A DNA stretch of 64,000 nucleotides, from NCBI RefSeq assembly GCF_040518285.1, contig NZ_CP155449.1, positions 186,001 through 250,000 of the forward strand, written 5' to 3'. A program made the translations under genes and the position numbers. The notes below the pieces were generated by a model. It saw only the letters and a program-made list of their open reading frames with translations. It searched no databases and was not told the DNA's origin. Origin of the DNA: Knoellia sp. S7-12. GTDB taxonomy: Bacteria > Actinomycetota > Actinomycetes > Actinomycetales > Dermatophilaceae. Of this stretch, positions 8,719 through 19,000 are shown piece by piece. Positions within the stretch are counted from its first letter, which is position 1. The number at the start of each line of letters is the position of its first letter.

Positions 8719-10149
8719 TCAGGCAGCGGGCGCTCCGAACCACCGCTCCAGCGACTCGCGGAGTCCGGTACCGCCGTCCCCGACCCACACGATGTGCCCG
8801 TCCGGTCGCAGCAGCAGCGCGGGCACTTCGAGGTCGTCACTGCGCTCTGCGACGAGGTCGACCCGATCAGCCCAACCCTCGGCTGACAACACGCCCGTCT
8901 GGTCCACCAGCACGCCACGAGCGTTGTGCAGCAACGGATACAGGCGCCCACCGCTGGCAAAGGTGACGTCCCGCTGACGCCGACCCAACAGGTCAGAGCC
9001 GGGGCCCACGGCATACCGGATTCCGAGGGAGGTGACCTTGCCGAGGAGGTGAGCGTGTACGCCGGGGAACTCCATGGCCTCAGCGAGGAGCGTCCTGACG
9101 GCCTGCGGTCCGGGCTCGGGGGACTGGAGCTCGGCCTGGGCCCGGGTCACGGTGAGGACCTCCGCCGCCACCGGATGCCGCTCGGACTCATAGGTGTCGA
9201 GCAGCCCCTCGGGGGCCGTGCCGCGGACCGTCGCGGCGAGCTTCCACCCGAGGTTGAACGCGTCCTGCATCCCGAGGTTGAGTCCCTGTCCACCCTGCGG
9301 CGGGTGGACGTGCGCGGCGTCGCCGGCGATGAGCACCCGCCCGACTCGGTAGCGCTCCGCGAGTCGCGTGGCGTCACCGAAGCGCGACAGCCACCTCGGT
9401 GAGTGGACCCCAAAATCCGTTCCGGCGTATGCCGTGAGCTGCGTTCGCAGGTCGTCGAGCGTGGGCTGTGGCGCACCTTCGTCGACCACCTCCGCAGCGG
9501 GGACGACGATGCGATAGACGCCATCCCCGACTGGCCCTGCCCCGAAGCCACGATGGGTCTCGTGGACCCGTGTGATGACTGTCATGACCTCGTCGAGAGG
9601 GGTGGTCAGCTCGGCCTCACCGAGCAGCCACTGCCGACGCGCCGATTCCCCCGGGAAGGCGATGTTGAGCAACCTGCGCACCGCGCTCCGACCGCCATCG
9701 CAGCCGACGACCCATGCGGCCCGCATCGTCGTGCCGTCGGAGAGCTCGACGTCGACACCGTCGTCGTCCTGGCTCACGCCGACGGCCTCCACGCCGCGGC
9801 GGATCTCGACGCCGAGCTCGTCGGCGCGCGCGCGAAGCGCCCCCTCGACGAGGGGCTGCGGGATCCCCAACGTGTAGGGGTGAGTCGTGGCGAGCTCCAC
9901 CGGCTCGCTCGTCCTGATGCCCGCGAAGAAGCCGTCGGTCGGATACTTCGTCCCCTGTGGGAGAAGGCGATCCAACAGTCCGCGCATCTCCATGATCTCG
10001 ATGCCGCGGGCGTGCAGGCCCATCGATCGCACCATCGGATTCGGCTCGAGGTCCTTGTCGAGGACGACGACGTCGACCCCCTGCAGCTTCAGCTCGTTCG
10101 CCAGCATCACACCAGTTGGCCCGGCCCCCACCACGATGACATCGCTCAT
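8719..10149 (-). CDS. FAD-dependent aromatic-hydroxylase-type monooxygenase, rifampicin monooxygenase-like
   Basis: Predicted 476-residue group A flavoprotein monooxygenase. It has the dinucleotide-binding GAGPTGVMLANEL motif (residues 8-20), the DG motif in GCDGGRSAVRRLL, and the FAD ribityl motif GDAAHVHPPQGGQGLNLG, plus a C-terminal thioredoxin-like region ending WFGAPAA. The N-terminal GLHARGIEIMEMRGLLDR and GFFAGI resemble Rox-type rifampicin monooxygenases from memory, so antibiotic hydroxylation is one candidate role; a catabolic phenol hydroxylase is equally possible. The start has GGGGAGA upstream; a start 72 bases further up is unsupported. It stands alone, with a hairpin separating it from the upstream gene. 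Confidence 0.82.
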   Translation of the reverse strand: MSDVIVVGAGPTGVMLANELKLQGVDVVVLDKDLEPNPMVRSMGLHARGIEIMEMRGLLDRLLPQGTKYPTDGFFAGIRTSEPVELATTHPYTLGIPQPLVEGALRARADELGVEIRRGVEAVGVSQDDDGVDVELSDGTTMRAAWVVGCDGGRSAVRRLLNIAFPGESARRQWLLGEAELTTPLDEVMTVITRVHETHRGFGAGPVGDGVYRIVVPAAEVVDEGAPQPTLDDLRTQLTAYAGTDFGVHSPRWLSRFGDATRLAERYRVGRVLIAGDAAHVHPPQGGQGLNLGMQDAFNLGWKLAATVRGTAPEGLLDTYESERHPVAAEVLTVTRAQAELQSPEPGPQAVRTLLAEAMEFPGVHAHLLGKVTSLGIRYAVGPGSDLLGRRQRDVTFASGGRLYPLLHNARGVLVDQTGVLSAEGWADRVDLVAERSDDLEVPALLLRPDGHIVWVGDGGTGLRESLERWFGAPAA

Positions 10150-10220
10150 GTGTCTCCCCGTTTCACGAAGTGGCTGTGTACCAACGAAGTTCGTGGGCAC
10201 GGCGACCATGGTGCGCCACA

Positions 10221-10246
10221 CAGGGGGCCTTGCGGCAAGCCCCCTG
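10221..10246 (-). terminator. Hairpin between the DUF2207-type gene and the monooxygenase
   Basis: CAGGGGGC (10221-10228) pairs with GCCCCCTG (10239-10246) across a ten-base loop. It sits downstream of the DUF2207-type gene and upstream of the monooxygenase start, so it most likely ends transcription of the former. The 203-base gap holds nothing else clear except a weak ACGAA-G-TTCGT dyad near 10183. Confidence 0.55.
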
Positions 10247-10352
10247 GTGCGCTATATCTTGGGAGTGGCAGGGAGAGTCATCTCCCTGCTTTCGTCATGT
10301 CCGGGCCGTGTCGCCAGTCCGAAGTCGGCGTTGGACCAAGGCCGGCTCTGGA

Positions 10353-11539
10353 TCAAAAGTCGATGCAGCCGCCATCGCACCCGTCGAGGATGTCGCCGTC
10401 GGGGATGACGTCTCCGATGCCACCGGCAAAGGACGACAGCGCGGACCCCAGCCCTTCGAAGCCTTCGAGCAGTGCCTCGAATGCGTCGTCGGGGACGAGA
10501 TCACCGAGAGCACCGAGGTCGGCTCCATCCAACGCTCCGCCAAGGTCGACGAGCCCGGAGACGAGGTGGAACACGCCGGGGTCGAGTGCAGCATCGACTG
10601 CCACGGCGAGTGCCGTCTCAGCGCCCTCTGCCAGGCGAGCCGCGCGCAGTGCTTCCCCGAGAACGGAGGCGACGTGCGGAGCGACACCGAACGCGACGGC
10701 ATACGGGAGCATGGAACGCACCTCGCCGGCCAACTCCTCACGGCGCAGCTGGTTGGCCTCCGCCGTGGTGAGGTACTTCTCGTAGCCGAGCGCCTGGATG
10801 CGGGCGGCGGACCCGAGTGCGGTGCGGGGCGTTCGCCCCCGCCCAAGACGGATGAGCAGGGCGCCGCCGAGTCCGAGTCCGGCGCCCAACGGCACCCAGC
10901 GCCAGTGGTCGTCGGAGATGCCCGACGCGACGCCAGCGACGGCAGCACCGAGCACGAGCAGCACGCCGACCGCGGCCAACCAACCGTTGCGCGACCTCGG
11001 GTGCTTCGCGTACCAACCGCGGTGACCACGGCGCGATACACCGCGATCTCTGCCTCGCGCCACCGCTGCGCGACCTCCGCCCGCCGCAGCTCGCCGAGTC
11101 GCACCGACTCTGCGCCGTTGAGCAGTGTGTCGAGCAGGATTCGCTCGTGGTGGGCCATCGACTCCTCGCCCACGCCCGTGCGGCTGACCCGCCAGTCGTC
11201 GCCGTCCTTCTCGAGGCTGACGACCCCGCGCAGGGCGAGGTCGACCAGAGTGGCCGTGAGGTCGCGCCCGTGGACGACGCCGTCGACCACCGCTCCGGAC
11301 AGTGCGGGCGTCGACTCGTCGGGAGCGTGGAAGCGGGGAGCGAGCGAACCTGCCCACTCCACTCCTCGCTGCACGCGCGCGCTGCCCGTGCCGGACGACC
11401 TGCGCGGCACCTCGCCAGGCGTGACATCGGTGAAGACCTCGTCGCGTCGGCGCCGCCGAAACACGAACAGAGTCACTACGGCTGCGATGAGGGGAATGAG
11501 CCCACCGAGGAACTCGATCGGCGTCACGGTGGCAGGCAC
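10353..11539 (-). pseudogene. DUF2207-type membrane protein gene, frameshifted near 11000-11030
   Basis: The N-terminal half reads in one frame from 11539 (one membrane helix, FFRRRRR-type basic stop, TPGEVP, then ATLVDLALRGVVSLEKDG, the DUF2207 C-terminal-type wing). The second half continues in another frame (GWYAKHPRSRNGWLAAVGVL, two membrane helices, then ALGYEKYLTTAEANQL, ending GGCIDF). The natural join is between AEIAVYRAVVTA and WYAKHPRSRNGW, about 11010-11030, so a one-base indel separates the halves. Both halves keep normal composition, so the lesion is recent, a sequencing error, or rarely a programmed shift. Function of DUF2207 proteins is unknown. The start has no strong ribosome site. 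Confidence 0.7.
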
Positions 11540-11568
11540 ACGCCCACCCTAGGTCGCAGGCGTGCGGC

Positions 11569-14500
11569 TCAGCGGTCTGATGCGCCGTGGAGCTCGTCGC
11601 CCGACTGCTCCAACAGTTCGCGCGCCGCGGCTCTCCCCGACTCGATCATCGTGTCGAGCTGGTGGAACTCGAGCAGTCCGACACCCATCGAGCTCGGGGA
11701 GATGACGTAGGCGCCGGCCTGTCGTGCGGGGGCGGTGTCCGAGCTGCCGATCATCATGGTGCGCAGCAGGGTCTCGCCGAGCATCGGGATGCGCACCGGA
11801 CGAGGCGACCTCGCCATGGGAGTGCCGTCGGGCCCCACGCTCATGGGTCGGTGGGGCCGCGCGCCCATCGTGACGTTGACGACGACGAGAGGGCCCTCGT
11901 TGCGTTCGGTCAGGGCGTCCACGGGCGTGTTGTCGAGGACCCCGCCATCGACGAGGAGCTGATCCGACGTGGCGATCGGCGGGAACAGCCCTGGCAACCG
12001 CGACGACGCACGCACGGCGTCACGCAGCGAGCCGTTGCGGAACACGACAAGGCCACGGGTGAGCAGATCGACACTGACACAGCGGAACTGGCGTGGGAGG
12101 CGTTCGATCTGCAGGTCTCCGAACGTGCGCTCCATGACCTCGTCGGTGCGCTTGCCTCGAACCAGGGCGACTCGCGGCACCGTGTAGTCGCTGAACGGCT
12201 TGCCTCGCACCAGCTCGGTATAGACGAGCTCTTCGACCTCCCGTGCCGTCCGACCGGCCGCGTATGCCGCGGCGATGATCGCGCCAAAACTCGCTCCCGC
12301 AATGCGGTCGATGTGGATGCCGTCCTCCTCCAGTTCGAGCAGGACGCCGACATGGGACAGCGCTCGGGCACCCCCTCCGGACAGCACGAGCCCGACAGAT
12401 CGCCCGGCCAGTCGAGCCCCGAGGCGGGCGAGGCCAGCCGGGAGATCGTGGTCCGTCGTCACCGTGATCTGCCACGGGTCGAAGGTCGACCACTGCGAGA
12501 GTTCCTCAGCGGACGGAGCGGCGCCGACCAGGACGACGTCGGGCTGGGGTCCTTCGGTCGGCGAGAGCGTGACCCGTTCGCCGGAGCGGGAGACGAGAAC
12601 GACGACGTCGGCCTGCCGTCGGCACGACGCAGTCCACTCGGGATCCTCGCCGTCCGCCACGAGGAGGACCCTGTCGTGGTCGCGTTCGATGTGGTCGAGC
12701 TGCTCCAGCGGGTCTCCCGAGGCGTTCCTCAGCACGGCGACACGGAGGTGTTTGGTGAGTGAGCTGCGCAGGACGCCGGCGACCTCGTGGGTGGGTGCAT
12801 TCGCTGTCGCAGACAGCACCGCCACGACACCCGGGCGCATCACGTCGGTGGCGGGGGGCCGGGCCACGGCGAGCTGGTGCGCCAGAGCCGTCACGAGCGC
12901 GGTGAGGGCGTCGGGATCGTTCCACACGGTGGCGTCGAGCAGGTCACGGTCGACCTCGAGGACCTGGCAGTCGCGGCGGGCCCGCACGGATGCGGAGCGC
13001 CGCCCGTTGGTGAGCAGGGCCAGCTCCCCGATGACCGCCCCCGGTCCCAGCTCGCGCACCGACACGTCACCGACGAGCACCTCGGCCCGGCCCGACGTCA
13101 GGACGAAGAGGGTCTGCGCCACCTCACCCTCGCGAACGATCCAGGACCCTGCCGGGACGGTCGATGGTCGGGCCGAGCTCTCGATGCGGGCCTGGGTGTC
13201 TGCGGGGAGCTGGGAGAACAAGGACTCCTGAGTGACCGGGACGGGAGCCGAGCCCTCGCCATCGCTGGTCTCGACCCAGACGTCGTCAACGTCTGCAGGT
13301 GACGAGGCCGCCCCTGCCAGCACGGCTGCGCCGGAGGGCGCCTCCTCCGCAGCCCGGAGGCGGCCGAGGAAGAGCGAAACCACGGCGCACAGGACGAAGC
13401 AGATGATGCTGAACGTCCAGCCGTCGCGCATCAGGCCGACTGCGGTGAGAGGGGTCGGTGTGCCGAGGATGATCACGAGGATCGAGATCCCGAGAACCCC
13501 ACCGACCTGACGGACGCTGGAGATGATCGCCGACGCCGTCGCCGACCGGCCACCGGGAACGGCTTCGAGGGCAAGGCTGCCGAGCAGCGGCAGGGTGGCT
13601 CCGACCCCGATCCCGCTCAACACCTGGCCGGGCAGCCACTGGCTGAGGAAGGCGGGCTCGGTGCCGACGGCTCGGACGTACCAGACGAAGGCTGCGACCC
13701 ACACGAGTGAGCCGGCGACGATGACGCCCCGATAGCCGCGTCGGGCAGCAACGGGCCCCAGAGCGCCAGCGACGACGGCAGCGACGAGCGCCCCTGGCAC
13801 CAGCGCCAGCCCGGCGTGGAACACCGAGTAGTTCCAGACGTATTGCAGCCACAGGATGTTGGTGAGCAGATAGGCAAAGAAGCCAGCGCCTGCGAGCAGT
13901 GTGACGATGTTGGACACGAGGAAGGGCCGGCTCCTCAGGAGCTCGACGTCGATCAGCGGCGAGGGATGGTGGCGCGAGCTGATGCCGAATCCCACGGAGA
14001 GCGCGACGCACCCGAGGCCGATTGCCCAAAGAGTGAGGCTCCCCAGGCCCCACTCATTGGCCTTGATCAGGGCGGTCGTGCCCAGTCCGAGTGCTCCAGC
14101 GAGCAGGGCCGCCCCCAGCAGATCCGGCATCGTCCGCCGACCCGGGGCTCGGCTCTCGACGAGCACCCGCCTCGACAGCACGATGGCAATCACCCCGAGC
14201 GGGATGTTGATGATGAAGGCCCACCGCCAGCCACCGCTCTCCACGAGGGCACCACCGATGGGCGGCCCGAGCCCGGCAGCGACAGCGGCGGCAGCGCCCC
14301 ACAGCCCGATGGCGTGAGCCCGGTGCTCACCGGGGAACGCCTCGATGACCAGCGCGAGCGACGCGGGGATGAGCATCGCCGCCCCGAGTGCCTGGAAGAG
14401 GCGGGCGATGACGAGCACGTCGATCGAGGTGGCTGCCGCGCACCAGGCCGACGCGAGGGTGAAGAGGGCGATCCCGGCGATGTAGAGACGACGTCGCCCC

Positions 14501-14820
14501 AACAGGTCCGACAGCCGACCGCACACGATCATGAACGCCGCCAGCACGATGTTGTAGGCGTTGAGCACCCAGGAGATCGTCCCGATGGAGGTCCCGGGGA
14601 ACGACTCCCGGATGCTGGGGAAGGCGACGTTGACGATCGTGGCGTCGAGGAACGCGAGTAGTGCACCGAGCGACGCGACGAGCAGCACGGTCCGACCCGT
14701 GACCCGACCCTTGCGCGGGGCAGCCAGCGCCACCGTCGTTGCCCTCCCTGGCGGCGTGACGGTGGCGCCGCTGCCCGTGCCCGTGCCCATATCCGAGCCG
14801 GCGTCGAGTGTCGAGGTCAT
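11569..14820 (-). CDS. MFS transporter fused to a cyclic-nucleotide-binding domain and a patatin-like lipase
   Basis: Predicted 1083-residue fusion. Residues ~40-500: DHA2-type major facilitator with about 14 helices, starting LLVASLGALLAFLDATIVNV and including GRLSDLLGRRRLYIAG. Residues ~530-650: cNMP-binding domain with the phosphate-binding cassette GELALLTNGRRSASVRA. Residues ~660-800: Rossmann-like linker. Residues ~805-1010: patatin domain with oxyanion loop LSGGGARA, nucleophile GASFG (Ser near 843) and dyad Asp in DGG (near 957), all intact. The same order is known, from memory, in Mycobacterium tuberculosis Rv3239c and Rv3728. Transport substrate and lipid target are unknown. It lies about 1.2 kb from a cyclase gene. 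Start uncertain: an ATG 36 bases upstream is also possible. Confidence 0.88.
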   Translation of the reverse strand: MTSTLDAGSDMGTGTGSGATVTPPGRATTVALAAPRKGRVTGRTVLLVASLGALLAFLDATIVNVAFPSIRESFPGTSIGTISWVLNAYNIVLAAFMIVCGRLSDLLGRRRLYIAGIALFTLASAWCAAATSIDVLVIARLFQALGAAMLIPASLALVIEAFPGEHRAHAIGLWGAAAAVAAGLGPPIGGALVESGGWRWAFIINIPLGVIAIVLSRRVLVESRAPGRRTMPDLLGAALLAGALGLGTTALIKANEWGLGSLTLWAIGLGCVALSVGFGISSRHHPSPLIDVELLRSRPFLVSNIVTLLAGAGFFAYLLTNILWLQYVWNYSVFHAGLALVPGALVAAVVAGALGPVAARRGYRGVIVAGSLVWVAAFVWYVRAVGTEPAFLSQWLPGQVLSGIGVGATLPLLGSLALEAVPGGRSATASAIISSVRQVGGVLGISILVIILGTPTPLTAVGLMRDGWTFSIICFVLCAVVSLFLGRLRAAEEAPSGAAVLAGAASSPADVDDVWVETSDGEGSAPVPVTQESLFSQLPADTQARIESSARPSTVPAGSWIVREGEVAQTLFVLTSGRAEVLVGDVSVRELGPGAVIGELALLTNGRRSASVRARRDCQVLEVDRDLLDATVWNDPDALTALVTALAHQLAVARPPATDVMRPGVVAVLSATANAPTHEVAGVLRSSLTKHLRVAVLRNASGDPLEQLDHIERDHDRVLLVADGEDPEWTASCRRQADVVVLVSRSGERVTLSPTEGPQPDVVLVGAAPSAEELSQWSTFDPWQITVTTDHDLPAGLARLGARLAGRSVGLVLSGGGARALSHVGVLLELEEDGIHIDRIAGASFGAIIAAAYAAGRTAREVEELVYTELVRGKPFSDYTVPRVALVRGKRTDEVMERTFGDLQIERLPRQFRCVSVDLLTRGLVVFRNGSLRDAVRASSRLPGLFPPIATSDQLLVDGGVLDNTPVDALTERNEGPLVVVNVTMGARPHRPMSVGPDGTPMARSPRPVRIPMLGETLLRTMMIGSSDTAPARQAGAYVISPSSMGVGLLEFHQLDTMIESGRAAARELLEQSGDELHGASDR

Positions 14821-15042
14821 GCCCTCGATCGTGTGGGCCCGTGTCCGGGAGGTCATCGGTGAACTCACGGAAGTTTGGACGAGGAGGCGAGCACCCGGCA
14901 TACGCCATCGCCTTTGTGCTGGACTCGAGCGAAAGTTCAGTGAGGACACGGATGCTCGCGCGACCGCGCGCGGCGACAGTGGAGGGGCCGCGGCCACGTG
15001 CGCACGCCTGGTCGACCTTCTCAACCGATGCCAGGAGTCGCC

Positions 15043-16038
15043 ATGTCCGATCCGCGCCATCCGAACCGGCCCGACCGACCGCGTTCGCGGGTCGTGCTCG
15101 CCCTCGCAGCCACGTTCGGGCTCGTCCTGTCCCTTGCCCAGGGGGTGGCCGGGCCAGCGTCCGCCACCTCTCTCCCGACCCCGACGAGTCTCACGGTGCG
15201 TGCCTACACCGACCCGGCCGTCATCGCGGAACACCTCGCCGGGGCCCCGGCCGAAGCCATCCCAGCGGTGCTCGCGGCCACGGACGACACCTTCCTCATC
15301 GCCGTGACCCTCAAGGCCAGCACCGCCGACGCGGCCTACAAGCAGGACCAGGTCGTGAACTTCACGGCGACCGGCCCGGGCTCGCTCACTCTCACGCGGG
15401 GGACGATTCCTCGCGGCACGACGACCTCGGTGTTCACCGTGGCCTACTCCGCTGTCGCGACCGGGATCCGCATCAGCGCAAGTGTGGGCAAGGGTGCCCA
15501 GGCGATCGGCAACACGAGCAACGCCTTCGACATCAACCGGTTCCTTACCTTCGTGCCGGGGACGGCCGCGTCGCTGCGTGATGGCACTGCGGGTGCCGAT
15601 GGTGCGGGTTGCGCGGTCGTCGATCAGGCCAACCCGCTGTGCGGAATTGTCATCCTGCCCAACGGAGCGTCCGGAGACGTGGCGCTGACGCTGGGTGCTT
15701 GCCCGACGGGGGAGGCCTGCGGACGCGGCAGCTTCGTCACCCAGATGATCGCCGACCTCACCGCAGGTGGCGCGAACCTCTATGACCGTCGCAACCCCGC
15801 GCGCATGGAGCTGATCTGCGACAAGACGTTGTGCGGCAAGGCCGGCGTCCCCTCCTTCACCGCCCTGTGGTCCGAGACCGCTTTCGGTTCCCTCGAGCCG
15901 GTTTCGGCCTGCGCCTCCAAGGGCGTGATCGACGCTGGACTCGACTACTGCACCGACTACCGGTCGAGCCGACGCGACGGCGCCGGCGACCTTCACCTCA
16001 TTGTGCTGTTCGTCCGCGATGTGCGAGGCGGCATCTGA
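15043..16038 (+). CDS. Secreted protein of unknown function
   Basis: Predicted 331-residue exported protein. The N-terminus has arginines (RPRSR) and a hydrophobic stretch VVLALAATFGLVLSLAQG, then AGPASATS, a plausible signal peptidase site near residue 40. The mature part is beta-rich (VNFTATGPGSLTLTRG) and contains several cysteines in pairs (GCAVV...LCGIV, ACPTGEACGRG, LICDKTLCGK, SACAS...DYCTD), suggesting disulfides in an extracellular fold. No family is recognised. AGGAG lies seven bases before the start. The gene is divergent from the MFS/patatin fusion (222-base gap) and its 3' end overlaps the cyclase gene by 46 bases. Confidence 0.65.
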   Translation: MSDPRHPNRPDRPRSRVVLALAATFGLVLSLAQGVAGPASATSLPTPTSLTVRAYTDPAVIAEHLAGAPAEAIPAVLAATDDTFLIAVTLKASTADAAYKQDQVVNFTATGPGSLTLTRGTIPRGTTTSVFTVAYSAVATGIRISASVGKGAQAIGNTSNAFDINRFLTFVPGTAASLRDGTAGADGAGCAVVDQANPLCGIVILPNGASGDVALTLGACPTGEACGRGSFVTQMIADLTAGGANLYDRRNPARMELICDKTLCGKAGVPSFTALWSETAFGSLEPVSACASKGVIDAGLDYCTDYRSSRRDGAGDLHLIVLFVRDVRGGI

Positions 16039-19000
16039 GCCGCCGGGCTGACACCGACCAACCGCACGACACCGAGTCGTTCGAGAGTGGCGTGCGCGCC
16101 GTTGCGAAGCCGCTCCTGCTCGGCGGTCGACCCCGGATCGGTGTGCCCCAGGGCTTCGGCGCGGGCCAGCCCGAGCAGCGCCTTGTCGTAGCCGTCGCCG
16201 ATCGCCTCCACCAGCTCAAGCCCACGCTGCACCTGCTCGGTCGCGTCGTCCGCGCGTCCCAGGGCAAGCAGGGCGAAGGCATGGACCCGATGCAGCCGCG
16301 GAAGGACGTCGGGCACTTTGCCGGCGATCGCCTGCCGCTGCGCTGTCGCGGCCAGGTGCACACCGTCGTCGATGCGACCCGTCGCGACCAGGGCCTCCAC
16401 CCGGGCGGCGTCGAGCAGGGCTGTCTCGATGGGCAGATGGAGGCCAACGAGCTTCGCGCGCGCCTCCGCGAACAACCCCCAGGCACGGTCCGTGTCACCG
16501 AGGGCCGCGTGCGCTCGTGCACCCTCTCGCAGGGCGAGTGCCACGAGCTCCTCATCGTCGACGCCACGGGCGAGCCGCAGCGCGCGACGCAACGGCGGGA
16601 GGGCCTCGTCGAAGCGACCCCTCGAGACGAGGACGTCGCCGAGGTTGTAGGTCACGTTGCCCTCGTTGGCCTCATCGCCCAGCCGCTGGAACATCGACGC
16701 AGCCCGTTCGAACATCTCCGCAGCCTCGGTCCAGCGGCCGGCGCGGAAGTCGTCGATGGCCAGGTTGTTGACGCACAGCGCCTGCCCGCCGAGGTCGCCG
16801 AGCTCCTCGTATGCCGCGAGCGCGAGTCGCCCATAGGGCTTGTCCTCGCCGTGCGCCGAGGCTCCGTAGGCCAGGTGCAGCGCGTTGTAGGCGTGGGCGA
16901 GCACCCCCGTGTCAGCGCTCGATTCGGCCCAACGCGCACCCTGGGTCATCCAGCGGAGCGCCTCGTCAGGCCGGCCCTGGAGGTGACGGCAGAACCCATA
17001 GCGGGTGGCCAGCTCAGCGCGCACTCCATCGGCTTCGGCCCCCGGAAGGTCGCCGATGACGTGCAGTGCCCGAGTCAATGTCCGCAGCGACTGCGGGTGC
17101 TTGCCGAGCCGGAGACTGATCCGAGCCTCGCGATACATCAGCCGCGCCCGCCCGACCGGGTCGTGCGGCAGGAGTCGACGGGCGGCACGGAACGCCGCGA
17201 TTGCGGCGGTGGACTGGCCGGACATGTCTCGCGTCTCACCCAGACGGATGTATGCCGCCGAGCGGGCTTCCTGCCCCAATTCGGGCAGGTGAGTGGCGGC
17301 GTCCAGGGCCCGCCCGAAGTAGTCGGCCGCTTCGCTGTAGGCGTAGGCCGCCGCAGCCTGTTCGCCTGCGACGAGGGAGTGGGTCCATGTCTGTTCGTGC
17401 ATCCCGGCGGAGTGGAAGTGGCCGCTGAGCGAGGCCGGACTCGCTGCGGGGTCACCGTCCCGCTCGAGCAGCAGGGCCACTTGCGCGTGCATCGATCGGC
17501 GCAGCCGGAAGGGGAGCCCGTCGTAGGCGACGTCGCGCATCAGGGAGTGTCGGAACTGGACCGTTCCGTCGCCTTGGGTCTCGACGAACTCCGCCAGAGC
17601 GCCATCGAAGAGGGCTTCGACGTCGCCATCGAATCGGCCGTCGATGGAGCCGTCGGCCCCATCCGCATCGGGGACGAGTGCCGCGAGGAGACCCGGTTCG
17701 AAGCGCACCCCGAGGACAGCGGCATACCGGAGCAGGGACCGCGAACGAGGGTCGAGGCGGTCGAGCTCGCGAAGGTAGACGCCCTCGATCGAGGACGGCA
17801 GGTTGCCGGCGTCGCCGTCGAGTTGAGCGGCCCCGGCCAGCGATGTGAGGAACAGCGGGTTGCCAGCCGCCCGGCCGGCCATGGCTTCGATGGCTCGCAC
17901 CCCGAGCGCCGCATCGCCTGCAGTTGCTTCGATCAAGTCTGTGGCGGCTTCGTCGGACAGGGGACCCAGGGAGATCGGGACGAGCCCGGGCAGAGTCGGG
18001 TCGGGGACGAACGTTGTGCTGGCGTCACGTCGGGTGACGATGACGCACCAGGGCCTGAGGGGGCTGGAGGTGAGCAGGCGCTGCAGGAGTGAGGCGGAGG
18101 CCTCGTCGATGAGGTGGACGTCCTCGAAGACGAACAACGTCGGCGTGGGGAGTATGGCGTCGAGCAACTCGAGCGCGATCTCCTCGAGCCGGTGTCGGCG
18201 GAACCTCTCGTCGAGGTCGCGGGTCTGCGGGGTCGGGGGCATCTCGATGGCGAGCAGGGGAGCGAGCACCGGCAGCCACGGCACGATGTGGGGAGCGCTG
18301 TCCTGCACCCGCAGTGCCAGTCGAGACTGCACACTGGCCGCGTCGTCCTCCGGCCTGATGCCCAAGAGGTCCCGCATCAGTGTGCGGAAGGGGAAGTAGG
18401 AGGCGTTGGAGTCGAAGTTGCTGCTCGTGGTGGCCAGCACGACGAGGTCCTCCGGCAGGGGTGCGAGTTCGGCGACGAGACGTGACTTGCCGATCCCGGG
18501 TGGCCCTGACACGTCGACGACCGACCCGCTCCGTTGCCTCGCGCGGTCAACGGTCGCGCGCAGCCGCCCCAGTTCCTCGCTGCGGCCCGTGAACGGCGAC
18601 TCGGCGCGTGCGGCAGATCGTCCCTCGACGAGCCCCAGGACGCGCAGGGTGTGGACCGGGAACGCCTTGCCCTTGACGGCAAACGGCTCCACCCGCTCGG
18701 TGCGCACGAAGGTGCGTGACCGCGAGACGACGTCCTCGCTCGCCAGGACCTCGCCCGGCGCGGCCTTCGCCATGATTCGCGCGGCGAGGTTCACGGCATC
18801 GCCCTTGACCGAGTAGGTGCGGCGGAATCCTGGGCCGAAGTCCCCCGCAAACACGGACCCGCGGTTGACGCCGACGCGCAGCGAGAGCACGCCGGCGCGG
18901 TCGACGATGTCGCGCACGGTGCGCAGCAGTCGTTCACTGTCCTCACCGGTGCTGCGAGGTGCACCAGCCGTGAGCAGGATCTTGCCGCCGTCGTGAGCCA

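Noticed and set aside
14821..15996. A 392-residue N-terminal extension of the MFS/patatin frame
   Set aside because: It runs antisense through the secreted-protein gene with its signal peptide and shows no transporter-like sequence.
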